This document shows, piece after piece, positions 1 to 10,374 of a DNA stretch of 64,000 nucleotides. Numbering within the stretch: the first letter of the stretch is position 1; each line of letters begins with the position of its first letter. A program made the position numbers and the translations under genes. The notes under the pieces are model-generated. The model saw only the letters and a program-made list of their open reading frames with translations, was not told the origin of the DNA and searched no databases. Origin of the DNA: Proteobacteria bacterium 005FR1 (GTDB taxonomy: Bacteria > Pseudomonadota > Gammaproteobacteria > Pseudomonadales > Cellvibrionaceae); NCBI GenBank assembly GCA_026192395.1, contig WACF01000001.1, positions 3,036,309-3,100,308 on the forward strand, read 5' to 3'.

Positions 1-536
1 ACTTTGCCTCGCAGGGTGCTGATCACACTCGGCGTATCCAGAACGATGTCCTGCAGCTTGTAAACCTGTCCGGAGAAGTCGGGGTGCTTGAGCAGATCCG
101 GATAGTCACTGCGGGGCACCTTATCCATTCGCCCCTGAACCGCCTTGCTGGCGAAGAAGGTGGACATCCGCGAGCTGATGCCATCGGTGGACCAGAAATA
201 AAAATGCCGACTCAGCGTCTTCGCGCCTCGCAGGTCGACGTCGCCCTCCCCGGCGAGACAGCGGGTCCAGTAGGCGGGCATATCGGCGATGGATTCTGAT
301 GCTTTTGAGAGACTGCCCGCCAGCGTGTATTTGATTCCGCCGTGGATCATGCCCTGGGAGGCGAGGGTCTGATCGCTGCCCAGCTGATTCTTTTCAAACA
401 GCGCACAGCAGAAGCCATCCTGCTGCAGGCGGTTCATCAACCAGAGGCCGGCAATGCCGCCGCCGATAACGGCCACGTCCAGGTGCACGCGTTCTTCGAT
501 TTGGGAGTGATCGTCACGATTTGCGGGGTGATTCAT
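1..536 (-). CDS. FAD-dependent oxidoreductase, N-terminal part (cut by window edge)
   Basis: Reading the minus strand from an ATG at 536, an uninterrupted frame of about 178 residues runs off the left edge. Residues 20-35 hold a classic dinucleotide-binding start (DVAVIGGGIAGLWLMNRL), with a strand, the GxGxxG turn and an acidic end (LFEKNQLG), as in the glycerol-3-phosphate dehydrogenase/DadA-like FAD oxidoreductases. The following SQGMIHGGIKYTL segment fits the FAD-contacting region of that group. The substrate cannot be told because the catalytic half is missing. No convincing Shine-Dalgarno sequence precedes the ATG, so the start is tentative. It is transcribed in the same direction as the 648-1337 gene lying upstream of it. 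Confidence 0.75.
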   Translation of the reverse strand, partial: MNHPANRDDHSQIEERVHLDVAVIGGGIAGLWLMNRLQQDGFCCALFEKNQLGSDQTLASQGMIHGGIKYTLAGSLSKASESIADMPAYWTRCLAGEGDVDLRGAKTLSRHFYFWSTDGISSRMSTFFASKAVQGRMDKVPRSDYPDLLKHPDFSGQVYKLQDIVLDTPSVISTLRGK

Positions 537-647
537 AGGAACTCAGTTCTAAAGTCGGTACAGACGGGGAGATGCCGCCAAAGCTGCGCAGGCCCCCAGT
601 ATACTGATTTGGGCCGGCCAATTCGCCGCAAGGCTCCGCGATTTCAG

Positions 648-1337
648 CTAGTCGACTGCCGCGTAGGGCTTCGGGTCCAGCCGCAGTTTTTCGCCACGGC
701 TGCGGCAGCGGGTGAACTCCCAGGCCGCTGGCATCCCGGCTTCCCAGGATTTCCGGACCTTGAAGCAGCTGCCATCGCCCACTTCCACGTACAGATCTCC
801 CCCGGGCTCCTGCCAGGAGCGCACTCGCGACCGTTTCGCAGGCGCTGCGGTGTTGATGTCTTCGCTCTGCCGAATCCGCTCACGCAGGCGCGGGTCGAAG
901 GCGGAACCGCCAATGCCGGGCCTTCCTCCGCCGAGTGGCATGTCCGGATCGTCGCCTTCAAGTGTTTTGACGGTGTCCCTTACCATGCTGTTGAAGTCCA
1001 GCGTCGGGGTTTGCGGCGGCGGGTCCTGGTGCGGCTCGGGGTCGGGGTCGGGCTCGTGTTCGGGCTCAGCCTTGGAAATCGTTTTCTCCGGGATCTCGAT
1101 AGGCTCTTCTTCGCTCTCCACCATTGTTTCCGACACCGTCGAGGCAGGCTCCGGATCAACTTGCTGTGATCGCAGGCGCAGTTCGATTGTCGGCGCAGGT
1201 CTTTTGTCGACAGGCGCCGGCCAGGACCAGTCCACAAGCGAGAGCAACAGCAGATGTAGCGCGAGGGAGAGAATGAGTGCGAGGGCGAAAAGGGTGCGTC
1301 CCGCCAGCCGCCGGTATCGGCTTCCTTGGGAGGGCAT
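648..1337 (-). CDS. TonB-like inner-membrane protein with proline/acid-rich linker
   Basis: The 229-residue product has a short basic N-terminus, one hydrophobic membrane segment (about residues 15-36), then a long Pro/Glu/Asp-rich stretch (about 40-120, including EPDPDPEPHQDPPP) and a compact C-terminal part. This is the layout of TonB/TolA-type energy transducers: an inner-membrane anchor, a stiff periplasmic linker and a small periplasmic end. The C-terminus (GDGSCFKV ... WEFTRC) does not show the TonB C-terminal signature, so a TonB role is not claimed. Two cysteines in the C-terminal part could form a disulfide. It lies between the FAD oxidoreductase (same strand) and divergent waaA. Confidence 0.65.
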   Translation of the reverse strand: MPSQGSRYRRLAGRTLFALALILSLALHLLLLSLVDWSWPAPVDKRPAPTIELRLRSQQVDPEPASTVSETMVESEEEPIEIPEKTISKAEPEHEPDPDPEPHQDPPPQTPTLDFNSMVRDTVKTLEGDDPDMPLGGGRPGIGGSAFDPRLRERIRQSEDINTAAPAKRSRVRSWQEPGGDLYVEVGDGSCFKVRKSWEAGMPAAWEFTRCRSRGEKLRLDPKPYAAVD

Positions 1338-1539
1338 GCAGCAGTGTTCCGTTCGTTATTGTTCTGCACTTCGCATGGTCGGGAAGCGCTGTTGCGTAGA
1401 TCGGACCGTCACCGGCTCAAGCTGTTCCTTTCGCTGTTCCGTCACGAAAGCTCAGCGGTGGACATCACCAACACGCAGCTGCACAATCTCCCGCTCTCCG
1501 CGGCTCTCAACGCGACGTGTTCGGACTCTGGATCACTCG
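1338..1539. other. Intergenic region between divergent genes
   Basis: About 200 bases separate the start of the TonB-like gene from waaA. The waaA frame stays open through it, but no start with a ribosome binding site is visible and the composition does not look coding. It presumably holds promoters for both genes; I cannot point to convincing -35/-10 pairs. Confidence 0.4.
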
Positions 1540-2811
1540 ATGCGCTGGCTTTACACCCTGGTTTTTTATCTTGCTCTGCCGGTCATCATGGCCCGCTTGC
1601 TGTGGCGAGCCCTCAAAGCACCGGCCTACGCACGGCGCTGGTCGGAGCGTTTCGGCATCTTCCACGCTCCGGCTTTACGCAAGCCGACCATCTGGGTCCA
1701 TGCCGTATCCGTGGGCGAAAGCATCGCCGCCGCGCCCATGGTGAGGGCGCTGATGAATCGCCACCCCGAAGCCGACTTTGTGGTCACCACCACTACGCCC
1801 ACCGGCTCCGAACAGGTACGGAAGCTCTTCGGCGAGCGGGTTTTCCACGTCTACGCGCCCTACGATTTGCCCACCTGTATTGCCAGCTTTCTGAAGCGGA
1901 TCCAACCCAAGTGTCTGATCGTGATGGAAACCGAGCTCTGGCCCAACATGGTTCCCCAGTGCCGCAAGCGCGGTATTCCGGTGATCCTGGCCAACGGTCG
2001 CCTCTCGGAGAAGTCCGCCAGAGGCTACGGCAAGATCGATCGCCTGATCCGCCCGGTTTTTCAGCAGCTTTCTGCCGCGGCCATCCAGCACGAGGACGAC
2101 GCCGCCCGGATGCAAAGCCTCGGCTTGCGGGCAGAAGCCAGTCACGTGACCGGCAATATCAAGTTTGATCTGGATATCCCGCAAGCACTGCGGGAGCGGG
2201 CCGCCGCGCTGCGAGACGAGATCAATGCAGAGCGGCAGCGACTGATCTGGATTGCCGCCAGCACTCACCGCGGCGAAGACGAGCAGGTCCTGGCGGCCTT
2301 CGAACGCGCGCGGCGGGATGTTCCTGAACTGTTTCTGGTTCTGGTCCCGCGCCATCCGGAGCGTTTTACCGACGTGGTGCAACTGTGTGAATTGCGGGGC
2401 TACCAAACCCGCCGACGCAGTGCGGGTTCACCCATTCCCGCGGGCACTCAGGTACTGGTCGGCGACACCATGGGCGAATTGCTGCTGCTGTTCGGTGCGG
2501 CGGATCTCGCCTTTGTGGGTGGCAGTCTGGTGCCGGTGGGCGGGCATAACCTGATGGAGCCGGCCGCCTGGAGTTTGCCGCTTGTGACCGGTCCGCATCT
2601 GTTCAATTTCGCCGAAGCTTCGCGACTGTTGCTGGCGGCTGGTGCAATGACGATTACGGAAAACGACCAGGCGCTCGCCCAGTGGCTGCTGCGAATGGCG
2701 AGGGATGAGCAAGGGAGGAAGCGGGCGGGGGACAGCGCGCAAGCGGTGGCCAAGGCTAACCGCGGCGCGCTGGAGAGATTGATCGAGGTGATCGAGCCTT
2801 ACTGCTCGTAA
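1540..2811 (+). CDS. waaA: 3-deoxy-D-manno-octulosonic acid (Kdo) transferase
   Basis: WaaA (KdtA, GT30 family) transfers Kdo from CMP-Kdo onto lipid A precursor at the cytoplasmic face of the inner membrane. The 423-residue product matches the usual family length. It starts with a membrane-anchoring helix (MRWLYTLVFYLALPVIMARL), followed by WVHAVSVGES, which carries the conserved glutamate of the N-terminal Rossmann domain, then METELWPNM, RHPERF and the C-terminal donor-site loop VGGSLVPVGGHNLMEPAAW. The open frame extends far upstream (to 712), but that part lies antisense to another gene; the ATG at 1540 gives the expected N-terminus. Its 3' end overlaps the convergent tolC by 13 bases. 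Confidence 0.95.
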   Translation: MRWLYTLVFYLALPVIMARLLWRALKAPAYARRWSERFGIFHAPALRKPTIWVHAVSVGESIAAAPMVRALMNRHPEADFVVTTTTPTGSEQVRKLFGERVFHVYAPYDLPTCIASFLKRIQPKCLIVMETELWPNMVPQCRKRGIPVILANGRLSEKSARGYGKIDRLIRPVFQQLSAAAIQHEDDAARMQSLGLRAEASHVTGNIKFDLDIPQALRERAAALRDEINAERQRLIWIAASTHRGEDEQVLAAFERARRDVPELFLVLVPRHPERFTDVVQLCELRGYQTRRRSAGSPIPAGTQVLVGDTMGELLLLFGAADLAFVGGSLVPVGGHNLMEPAAWSLPLVTGPHLFNFAEASRLLLAAGAMTITENDQALAQWLLRMARDEQGRKRAGDSAQAVAKANRGALERLIEVIEPYCS

Positions 2812-4238
2812 TCGGAGCGCGAGATCTGATCCTGCGCGTTCAACCACTGATTCAGCTCAACTACATCTTCAGGGCTGAGGATCCCAGCGGCCTGCTTCAG
2901 ACGCAGGGAATTGATGATGTAGTCATACAGGGCTGAGTAATAGTTGCGCTCTGCGGTGTACAAGGTTTGCTGAGCGAGCAGCACATCCACCAGCGTCCTG
3001 GTTCCCACTTCATAGCCCGCCTGAGTGGCTTCCAGCGCGCTTTCACTGGAGACGATCGCCTGGCGCAGCGCTTCCACCTGCGCGACTCTGGTTTCCACCG
3101 CCAGGTGCGCCGAGCGGGCTGTCTGAATGGTTTCGCGGCGAGTCAGGTTGAACAGGTCCTGTGCGCGCATGGCTTCATAGTACGCCTGTCGGCGCTGGCC
3201 TGAGATCCGGCCGCCCGAATAGATGGGAACGCTGAGTTCGACCGTAATGCTGGTGCCGTCTCGTTCCGCTTCTCTCCGTGATTCCCTTGTGTAGGGAAGT
3301 CCGGTTTGCTGGTCTATACCTACCACTTCGCTTTCGTCCGTGGTTTCGCTATCGGAATAGCCGGCGGTCAGTCCAAGCGTCGGCAAGTGCGCGCTTTTTC
3401 TGATCTTGGCTGTGTACTCGGCGATCTCGGAATTCAGCTGAGCAGTTTTCAGCGTATAGTTGTTTTCCAGTGCGAAGTTGACCCACTCGGAGCGCTCGGC
3501 AGGCACAGGATTGCTCACCGGGAAGTTGTCTTCGATTGGCGCGATGGTGTCGTGTTCGCGGGCGGTGAGTACTTCTAACGCTTCGTAGGCTATGCCCAGA
3601 TTGCCGCGCGCTTCCACAACCGCTGCCACAGCACTGTCGTAGCGGGCCTGCACTTCATGAACTTCCGTGATCGCGGTCAGACCCACTTCGTAGCGCTGGC
3701 GTGTTTGTTCCAGCTGGGACTCCAGCGCTTCCAGTTCCGCCAGCGCAGTTTCCAGTGCTTGAATCGCCCTCAGCACATCGAAGTAGGTGCTGGCCACACG
3801 GAGAATGAATTCCTGTTGCGCAGCCTGAAACTGAGTAAGCGCAGCCTTGGTCTGCACGTTGCCCTGCTTGTAGCCATACCAGGCCTGCATGTCGAACAGT
3901 GGCTGACTCAGACGGATGCCCCAGCTTCGTGAATCGCCGAGTGCGGTACTGATGGTTTCATCTGCGGGAGTCACGAAGCTACCAAAAATCTGACTACCTG
4001 CCTGGGTCGATTCGAAGTCGGTTTCCTGCCGTTGTGCCGAGGCACTTATCTGCGGTAGCAACGCCGAACGCGCAATATCATCCGCTTGCAATCCCGCTTC
4101 AAGCGCTGCCCGGTCCGCTGCCAGTTGCGGATCGTTTTCCAGTGCCTGTTGGTAGATTTCGAGGAGAGTGTCGCCATGAGAGAGGCCGCTGGCCATGAGT
4201 AAGCACGCGAGGCTTACCGAGGGGAAGAAAGCTTTCAT
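2799..4238 (-). CDS. tolC: TolC family outer-membrane channel protein
   Basis: The 479-residue protein is the outer-membrane exit duct for type I secretion and tripartite efflux pumps. It has a signal peptide (MKAFFPSVSLACLLMASGLSHG), and the mature start DTLLEIYQQALENDPQLAADRA is the typical opening of the TolC family. Two internally related halves of long helices and beta segments follow, including RVASTYFDVLRA and the second-half YEVGTRTLVDVLLAQQTLY repeat. An upstream in-frame start at 4265 would put nine extra residues ahead of the signal peptide, so 4238 is preferred. It converges on waaA. The order tolC then thiC resembles Pseudomonas. It could serve the exporter at 37-42 kb, but this is inference. 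Confidence 0.93.
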   Translation of the reverse strand: MKAFFPSVSLACLLMASGLSHGDTLLEIYQQALENDPQLAADRAALEAGLQADDIARSALLPQISASAQRQETDFESTQAGSQIFGSFVTPADETISTALGDSRSWGIRLSQPLFDMQAWYGYKQGNVQTKAALTQFQAAQQEFILRVASTYFDVLRAIQALETALAELEALESQLEQTRQRYEVGLTAITEVHEVQARYDSAVAAVVEARGNLGIAYEALEVLTAREHDTIAPIEDNFPVSNPVPAERSEWVNFALENNYTLKTAQLNSEIAEYTAKIRKSAHLPTLGLTAGYSDSETTDESEVVGIDQQTGLPYTRESRREAERDGTSITVELSVPIYSGGRISGQRRQAYYEAMRAQDLFNLTRRETIQTARSAHLAVETRVAQVEALRQAIVSSESALEATQAGYEVGTRTLVDVLLAQQTLYTAERNYYSALYDYIINSLRLKQAAGILSPEDVVELNQWLNAQDQISRSDYEQ

Positions 4239-4395
4239 TAACCTGAGTCCCTGAATGACTGTCAATGCCGCGGCGAGTGTATCTTATTAGCTCGGAAAAG
4301 GTCGAGTTAGAGCCACTTTGCAGGGGTTAATTAACGTAAAACTTCTAAGCGCAGCTTTTTTGGTTCTTGCCTCTATTCGCACCCAATTCCCGGGT

Positions 4396-4425
4396 TTGCA
4401 ATCCCCGAAAGATCCAAGCTAGACT
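4396..4425 (+). promoter_or_regulatory. Possible sigma-70 promoter for thiD-thiC
   Basis: TTGCAA (4396-4401) and TAGACT (4420-4425) are spaced by 18 bases, about 10 bases before the riboswitch begins. The match to consensus is only moderate, so this is position-supported inference. Confidence 0.35.
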
Positions 4426-4434
4426 GCCGGACCA

Positions 4435-4525
4435 TCTTGTCGGGGTGCCCGTCGCGATCCACTGTCGCGCGAGCTGAGAAAGACCCGTGAACCTGATCCA
4501 GTTAGTGCTGGCGTAGGAAACGAGA
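4435..4525 (+). ncRNA. TPP riboswitch (THI element)
   Basis: The conserved thi-box blocks are present in order: CGGGGTGCCC, GCTGAGA, ACCCGTGAACCTGATC, then GTGCTGGCGTAGG. The ends TCTTGT (4435-4440) and ACGAGA (4520-4525) can pair as helix P1 with one G-U. The aptamer binds thiamin pyrophosphate and represses thiamin synthesis genes. Downstream, GCGAG/CTCGC (4535-4549) followed by a short T-rich run could be a weak terminator arm; the expression platform is otherwise unclear. It precedes thiD by about 80 bases and should control thiD, thiC and possibly nudF. Confidence 0.93.
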
Positions 4526-4607
4526 TAATCCGGGGCGAGTCTCGCTCGCTTTCTTCCCGTCCCCTCTTCGTTTCCCGCCATCGATTCGCATCAGTCCGGA
4601 GCGTGTG

Positions 4608-5435
4608 ATGGCGTCACAAGCTACACCCATAGCCTTTACCATCGCCGGCAGCGATCCCAGCGGCGGCGCCGGCCTGCAGGCTGATCTGAAAACCTTTTCC
4701 GCTCTGGGGGTATACGGCTGTGCGGCAGTGACTGCGCTGACTGCCCAAAACACCCGCGGTGTTTCCGGGGTATGGCCGGTGCCCCAGGGCAGCGTGCGTG
4801 AGCAGATTGTCGCCGTTCTCGAGGACGTCCCCGTCAACGCCGTGAAGCTGGGTATGTTGTTCAGCCATCAGGTGATTTCGGAAGTGATCGAGGCGCTGAA
4901 CCGCTGGCCCTCGCTGCCGGTGGTCTGTGATCCGGTGATGGTCGCCACCAGCGGTGACCGTCTCTTGAGCGAAGACGCTGTGGACGCGCTCCGCACCGGC
5001 ATGCTTCCCCGATCGCTGATCATTACCCCCAATACAGCGGAAGCCGCTGTACTGCTCGACTGCCCGGAAGCAACCACCGAATCGGAGATGCAGGCTCAGG
5101 CTGATCAACTGCTGAAGCTGGGTCCCGGCGCCGTTCTGCTGAAAGGTGGCCACCTGCAGGGCGAATCCGCCCCGGACGTGCTGTTGTGGCGCGACATCGC
5201 CGGTCAGCAACAGAAAGAAATCTTGCGCTCACCCCGGATCGCGACCCGCAACACCCACGGCACCGGCTGCACGCTTGCAGCGGCGATCGCGGCGGGGCTG
5301 GCCAAAGGGCTTGAACTTCCCGAGGCGGTCCGCCAGGCCAAGACCTACCTGAGTGGCGCCCTGGCGGCCGCCGATCAGCTGAAAATCGGCTCCGGGGCCG
5401 GACCCGTTAACCATTTCTTCAAAGATTGCCAATGA
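4608..5435 (+). CDS. thiD: Hydroxymethylpyrimidine/phosphomethylpyrimidine kinase
   Basis: ThiD phosphorylates HMP and then HMP-phosphate to give HMP-PP for thiamin synthesis in the cytoplasm. The 275-residue product has the ribokinase-fold signatures: [17 protein letters not shown] near the N-terminus, [15 protein letters not shown] in the middle, and the anion-hole/ATP segment [19 protein letters not shown] with the catalytic aspartate region replaced by the family-typical GTGC. A GTG at 4605 lies in frame, but GGAG at 4598-4601 is better spaced for the ATG at 4608. It is the first gene after the TPP riboswitch and lies 58 bases before thiC, so the two are probably one transcript. Confidence 0.95.
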   Translation: MASQATPIAFTIAGSDPSGGAGLQADLKTFSALGVYGCAAVTALTAQNTRGVSGVWPVPQGSVREQIVAVLEDVPVNAVKLGMLFSHQVISEVIEALNRWPSLPVVCDPVMVATSGDRLLSEDAVDALRTGMLPRSLIITPNTAEAAVLLDCPEATTESEMQAQADQLLKLGPGAVLLKGGHLQGESAPDVLLWRDIAGQQQKEILRSPRIATRNTHGTGCTLAAAIAAGLAKGLELPEAVRQAKTYLSGALAAADQLKIGSGAGPVNHFFKDCQ

Positions 5436-5472
5436 TCCGGGGCGGTGATTGCGAGCCCTGCCAACGAACTGA

Positions 5473-8063
<2,591 letters not shown>

Positions 8064-8118
8064 AGGCCGCTCTCTTGATCGAGAAAACGGACGCGACAAA
8101 CAAGGTAAATCAGTTTCA

Positions 8119-8763
8119 ATGAGTTCAGCAGTCAAGGCATTATTTCTGAAGCGACGTCGTCGTGCTGAGAGCGGGTCCGAAAGCGAACCCGCGAAAGCGC
8201 CGCGCGAGTTTCGCCCCCTGTCAGAACCCGCCGTGGTCAATGGCAGCCACCCTGCATGGCAGGCGCCGGGCAGACAGCCAGGCAGGCCGCGCTACCGGGT
8301 CGATCTTTCCAGTCAGCAGGCAGACTGCGAAGCAAACTATCTGCGTCTGAAAAAAATACTTCCCGGGCTGGAAAGCCGTGAGGAATGGCTGTTCGACATC
8401 GGTTCGTCGGACGTTTGCGGACAGATGTACATCAACGTGGTGGACCGCGCGCCCTATACCACCACCTTGCAGGTCACGCAGCCTCACCAACGGTCGATGC
8501 TCGAAGAGCCGGGCAGCGCCGCCGCGGCCTGCCTGAAAGCGCCCTGCCTCACCGTCTGCATGTACCACGACGCCGACATGGCCGAAGTGGTGGGCTGGGA
8601 AAGTCACCGCCGCCTGCAGGCGCGTTACGAATATCCCAATGCGAACATGTACCACTCCGATGAGAAGGCACAGCTGAACCGCTTTTTAGCGGACTGGTTA
8701 ACACTTTGTCAGGCGGAGGGTCGACTGGTGTTCGATTTGGCGGAACTGGGATTGTACAAATAA
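8119..8763 (+). CDS. YqiB-like DUF1249 protein
   Basis: The 214-residue protein of unknown function belongs to the DUF1249 (YqiB) family by sequence and by position between nudF and cpdA, its place in E. coli and Pseudomonas. The core, about residues 65-214, holds NYLRLKKILPGL, LTVCMYHDADMAEV and YPNANMYHSDEKAQLNRFLADWL, all family features. The first 60 residues are basic and low in complexity (KRRRRAESGSESEPAKAP) and longer than in E. coli YqiB. No membrane segment or signal peptide. Its place beside cAMP and ADP-ribose hydrolases suggests a housekeeping role that remains undefined. Confidence 0.85.
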   Translation: MSSAVKALFLKRRRRAESGSESEPAKAPREFRPLSEPAVVNGSHPAWQAPGRQPGRPRYRVDLSSQQADCEANYLRLKKILPGLESREEWLFDIGSSDVCGQMYINVVDRAPYTTTLQVTQPHQRSMLEEPGSAAAACLKAPCLTVCMYHDADMAEVVGWESHRRLQARYEYPNANMYHSDEKAQLNRFLADWLTLCQAEGRLVFDLAELGLYK

Positions 8764-8799
8764 GTTTCCAGGCCAATAATCGGGGGAATCGTATCCTCT

Positions 8800-8819
8800 A
8801 GGCGCTGTCATCAGCGCCT
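8800..8819 (+). promoter_or_regulatory. Short hairpin upstream of cpdA
   Basis: AGGCGCTG (8800-8807) and CAGCGCCT (8812-8819) form an 8-bp perfect stem with a TCAT loop, 17 bases before the cpdA ATG. There is no T-run, so it is not a standard terminator. It may affect cpdA translation; no obvious ribosome binding site follows it. Confidence 0.4.
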
Positions 8820-8836
8820 CATGGCTATCACCGCGC

Positions 8837-9703
8837 ATGGAAAAATACGTGCAACATTCGACACCGCGTTACAAAAGTCCCAGTCACAAAACAGTGCCCC
8901 ACGACGCGACACTGCCAATCCGGCTTTTGCAACTCACCGACTGCCACATCGGCCCGGACGAACACGAAGAGCTGCTGGGCCTGAACACCAACCAAAGTCT
9001 CACTGATGTGATCCGTCACGTCCGCTCACATCACGAGCAGTGGGACCTGTTGCTCACCACCGGCGACATCGCCAATAACGGCGGCGCTCGTACTTACGTC
9101 CGCTTCCTCGACATTCTTCAGAAAAGCGAGATTCCCCACCGCGCCTTCGGTTGGCTACCTGGCAACCACGACTCACCCGTGGACATGAACGAGGCCCTGG
9201 ACAGTGACCAGCTGACCAAGGAAATCTTCATCGGCAACTGGCTGATTCTGATGCTTAACACCCAGGTGCCCGGACATACCCACGGCAACCTGGTGGAAGC
9301 GGAACTGAACCTGCTGGACGAATCCCTGGCCAACAACCGCGACCGCCATGTGCTGATCTTCATGCACCATCAGCCCGTGCCGGTGGGCTGCGCCTGGGTG
9401 GATACTCAGAAGGTGCGCAGTGAATATGCCTTTTTCAAGATTCTCGACCAGTACAAGCACGTCAAGGCGGTCATCTGGGGGCATGTCCACCAGGAGTTTT
9501 CGCAGGTGCGAAAGGAAGTGCGACTACTGGCAACACCCTCGACGTCGATCCAGTTCACGCCTAAAAGCGAGGATTTCTCCGTGGATCGGCAAATGCCCGG
9601 ATATCGCTGGTTTGTGCTGAATCCGGACGGCAGCTTCACCACCCAGGTGGAGCGTATTCCCGAAAAGACCTACTCGATTCAGTTCAACTCGGAAGGCTAC
9701 TAG
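8837..9703 (+). CDS. cpdA: 3',5'-cyclic-AMP phosphodiesterase
   Basis: CpdA hydrolyses cAMP and lowers CRP signalling in the cytoplasm. The 288-residue product has the full metallophosphoesterase motif set: LTDCHIG (D-x-H) near residue 35, TTGDIANNG, LPGNHDS, IFMHHQP and the C-terminal IWGHVHQEF. The extra 25-30 residues before the fold (MEKYVQHSTPRYKSPS) make the start somewhat uncertain; no clear ribosome binding site is seen. It sits in the conserved nudF-parE block. Confidence 0.93.
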   Translation: MEKYVQHSTPRYKSPSHKTVPHDATLPIRLLQLTDCHIGPDEHEELLGLNTNQSLTDVIRHVRSHHEQWDLLLTTGDIANNGGARTYVRFLDILQKSEIPHRAFGWLPGNHDSPVDMNEALDSDQLTKEIFIGNWLILMLNTQVPGHTHGNLVEAELNLLDESLANNRDRHVLIFMHHQPVPVGCAWVDTQKVRSEYAFFKILDQYKHVKAVIWGHVHQEFSQVRKEVRLLATPSTSIQFTPKSEDFSVDRQMPGYRWFVLNPDGSFTTQVERIPEKTYSIQFNSEGY

Positions 9704-9753
9704 TGTCCTGTCTGGCCAGGCTGAAATCACAGTAAACGACCAGACAGCACACC

Positions 9754-10329
9754 ATGCCTATTCTGCTGTACATCCATGGCTTCCTGAGCTCTCCTTTCTC
9801 CCACAAAGCGCAACAGGTGCAGGCCTGGCTGGCGGACCACCGGCCGGATATCGACTATTGCTGCCCAGCGCTCACCGCCTATCCCGACGAAGTCGTCTCA
9901 CATCTGGAGGCTTTCGTCGAGGAGCATCTGCCGGAGGACATCTACCTGCTCGGCAGCTCATTGGGGGGTTTCTACGCAACGCATCTGGCTGAAAAATACG
10001 ATCTGCGCGCGGTGCTGATCAACCCCGCCGTGGCGCCCCACCGCTTGATCGGGCAATATCTCGATCGCGACATTAAAAACTACCACACCGAGGAGCATTA
10101 CCGCCTCGGCCCCGAGCACATCGAGACCTTGCACGCCCTCGACAGGGACGGGTTACAATACGCGGCCAATTTCTGGCTGATGGTACAAACCGGGGACGAA
10201 ACCCTCGACTATCGGCAGGCGGTGGAAAAATACCGCGGCTGCCGGCAACTGGTGGAAGAAGGCGGCGATCACAGCTTTCAGGATTTCGATCGCTGGTTGC
10301 CCGACATATTCGAATTCTTCACCCGCTGA
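9754..10329 (+). CDS. yqiA: YqiA-type esterase (alpha/beta hydrolase)
   Basis: The 191-residue protein matches E. coli YqiA, a small esterase. It starts with the family opening LLYIHGFLSSPFSHKAQQVQAWL, has the nucleophile elbow LLGSSLGGFYATHLAEKY (Ser in G-x-S-x-G, near residue 70), an aspartate in QTGDETLDY, and the catalytic histidine in GGDHSFQDFDRW. No signal peptide, so it is cytoplasmic. It lies 50 bases after cpdA; an inverted repeat (9708-9715 with 9740-9747) fills the gap. The next gene is parE, as in E. coli. Confidence 0.93.
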   Translation: MPILLYIHGFLSSPFSHKAQQVQAWLADHRPDIDYCCPALTAYPDEVVSHLEAFVEEHLPEDIYLLGSSLGGFYATHLAEKYDLRAVLINPAVAPHRLIGQYLDRDIKNYHTEEHYRLGPEHIETLHALDRDGLQYAANFWLMVQTGDETLDYRQAVEKYRGCRQLVEEGGDHSFQDFDRWLPDIFEFFTR

Positions 10330-10374
10330 TCCATCTCATTCTCCGCACGCATTCTTTCGAGTGGCATCGAGGCT

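Noticed and set aside
712-1539. Upstream extension of the waaA frame
   Set aside because: It lies antisense to the TonB-like gene and through non-coding sequence; WaaA's conserved N-terminus begins at 1540.
9708-9747. Inverted repeat CTGTCTGG/CCAGACAG between cpdA and yqiA as a terminator
   Set aside because: The loop is 24 bases and no T-run follows; it is only a weak structure.
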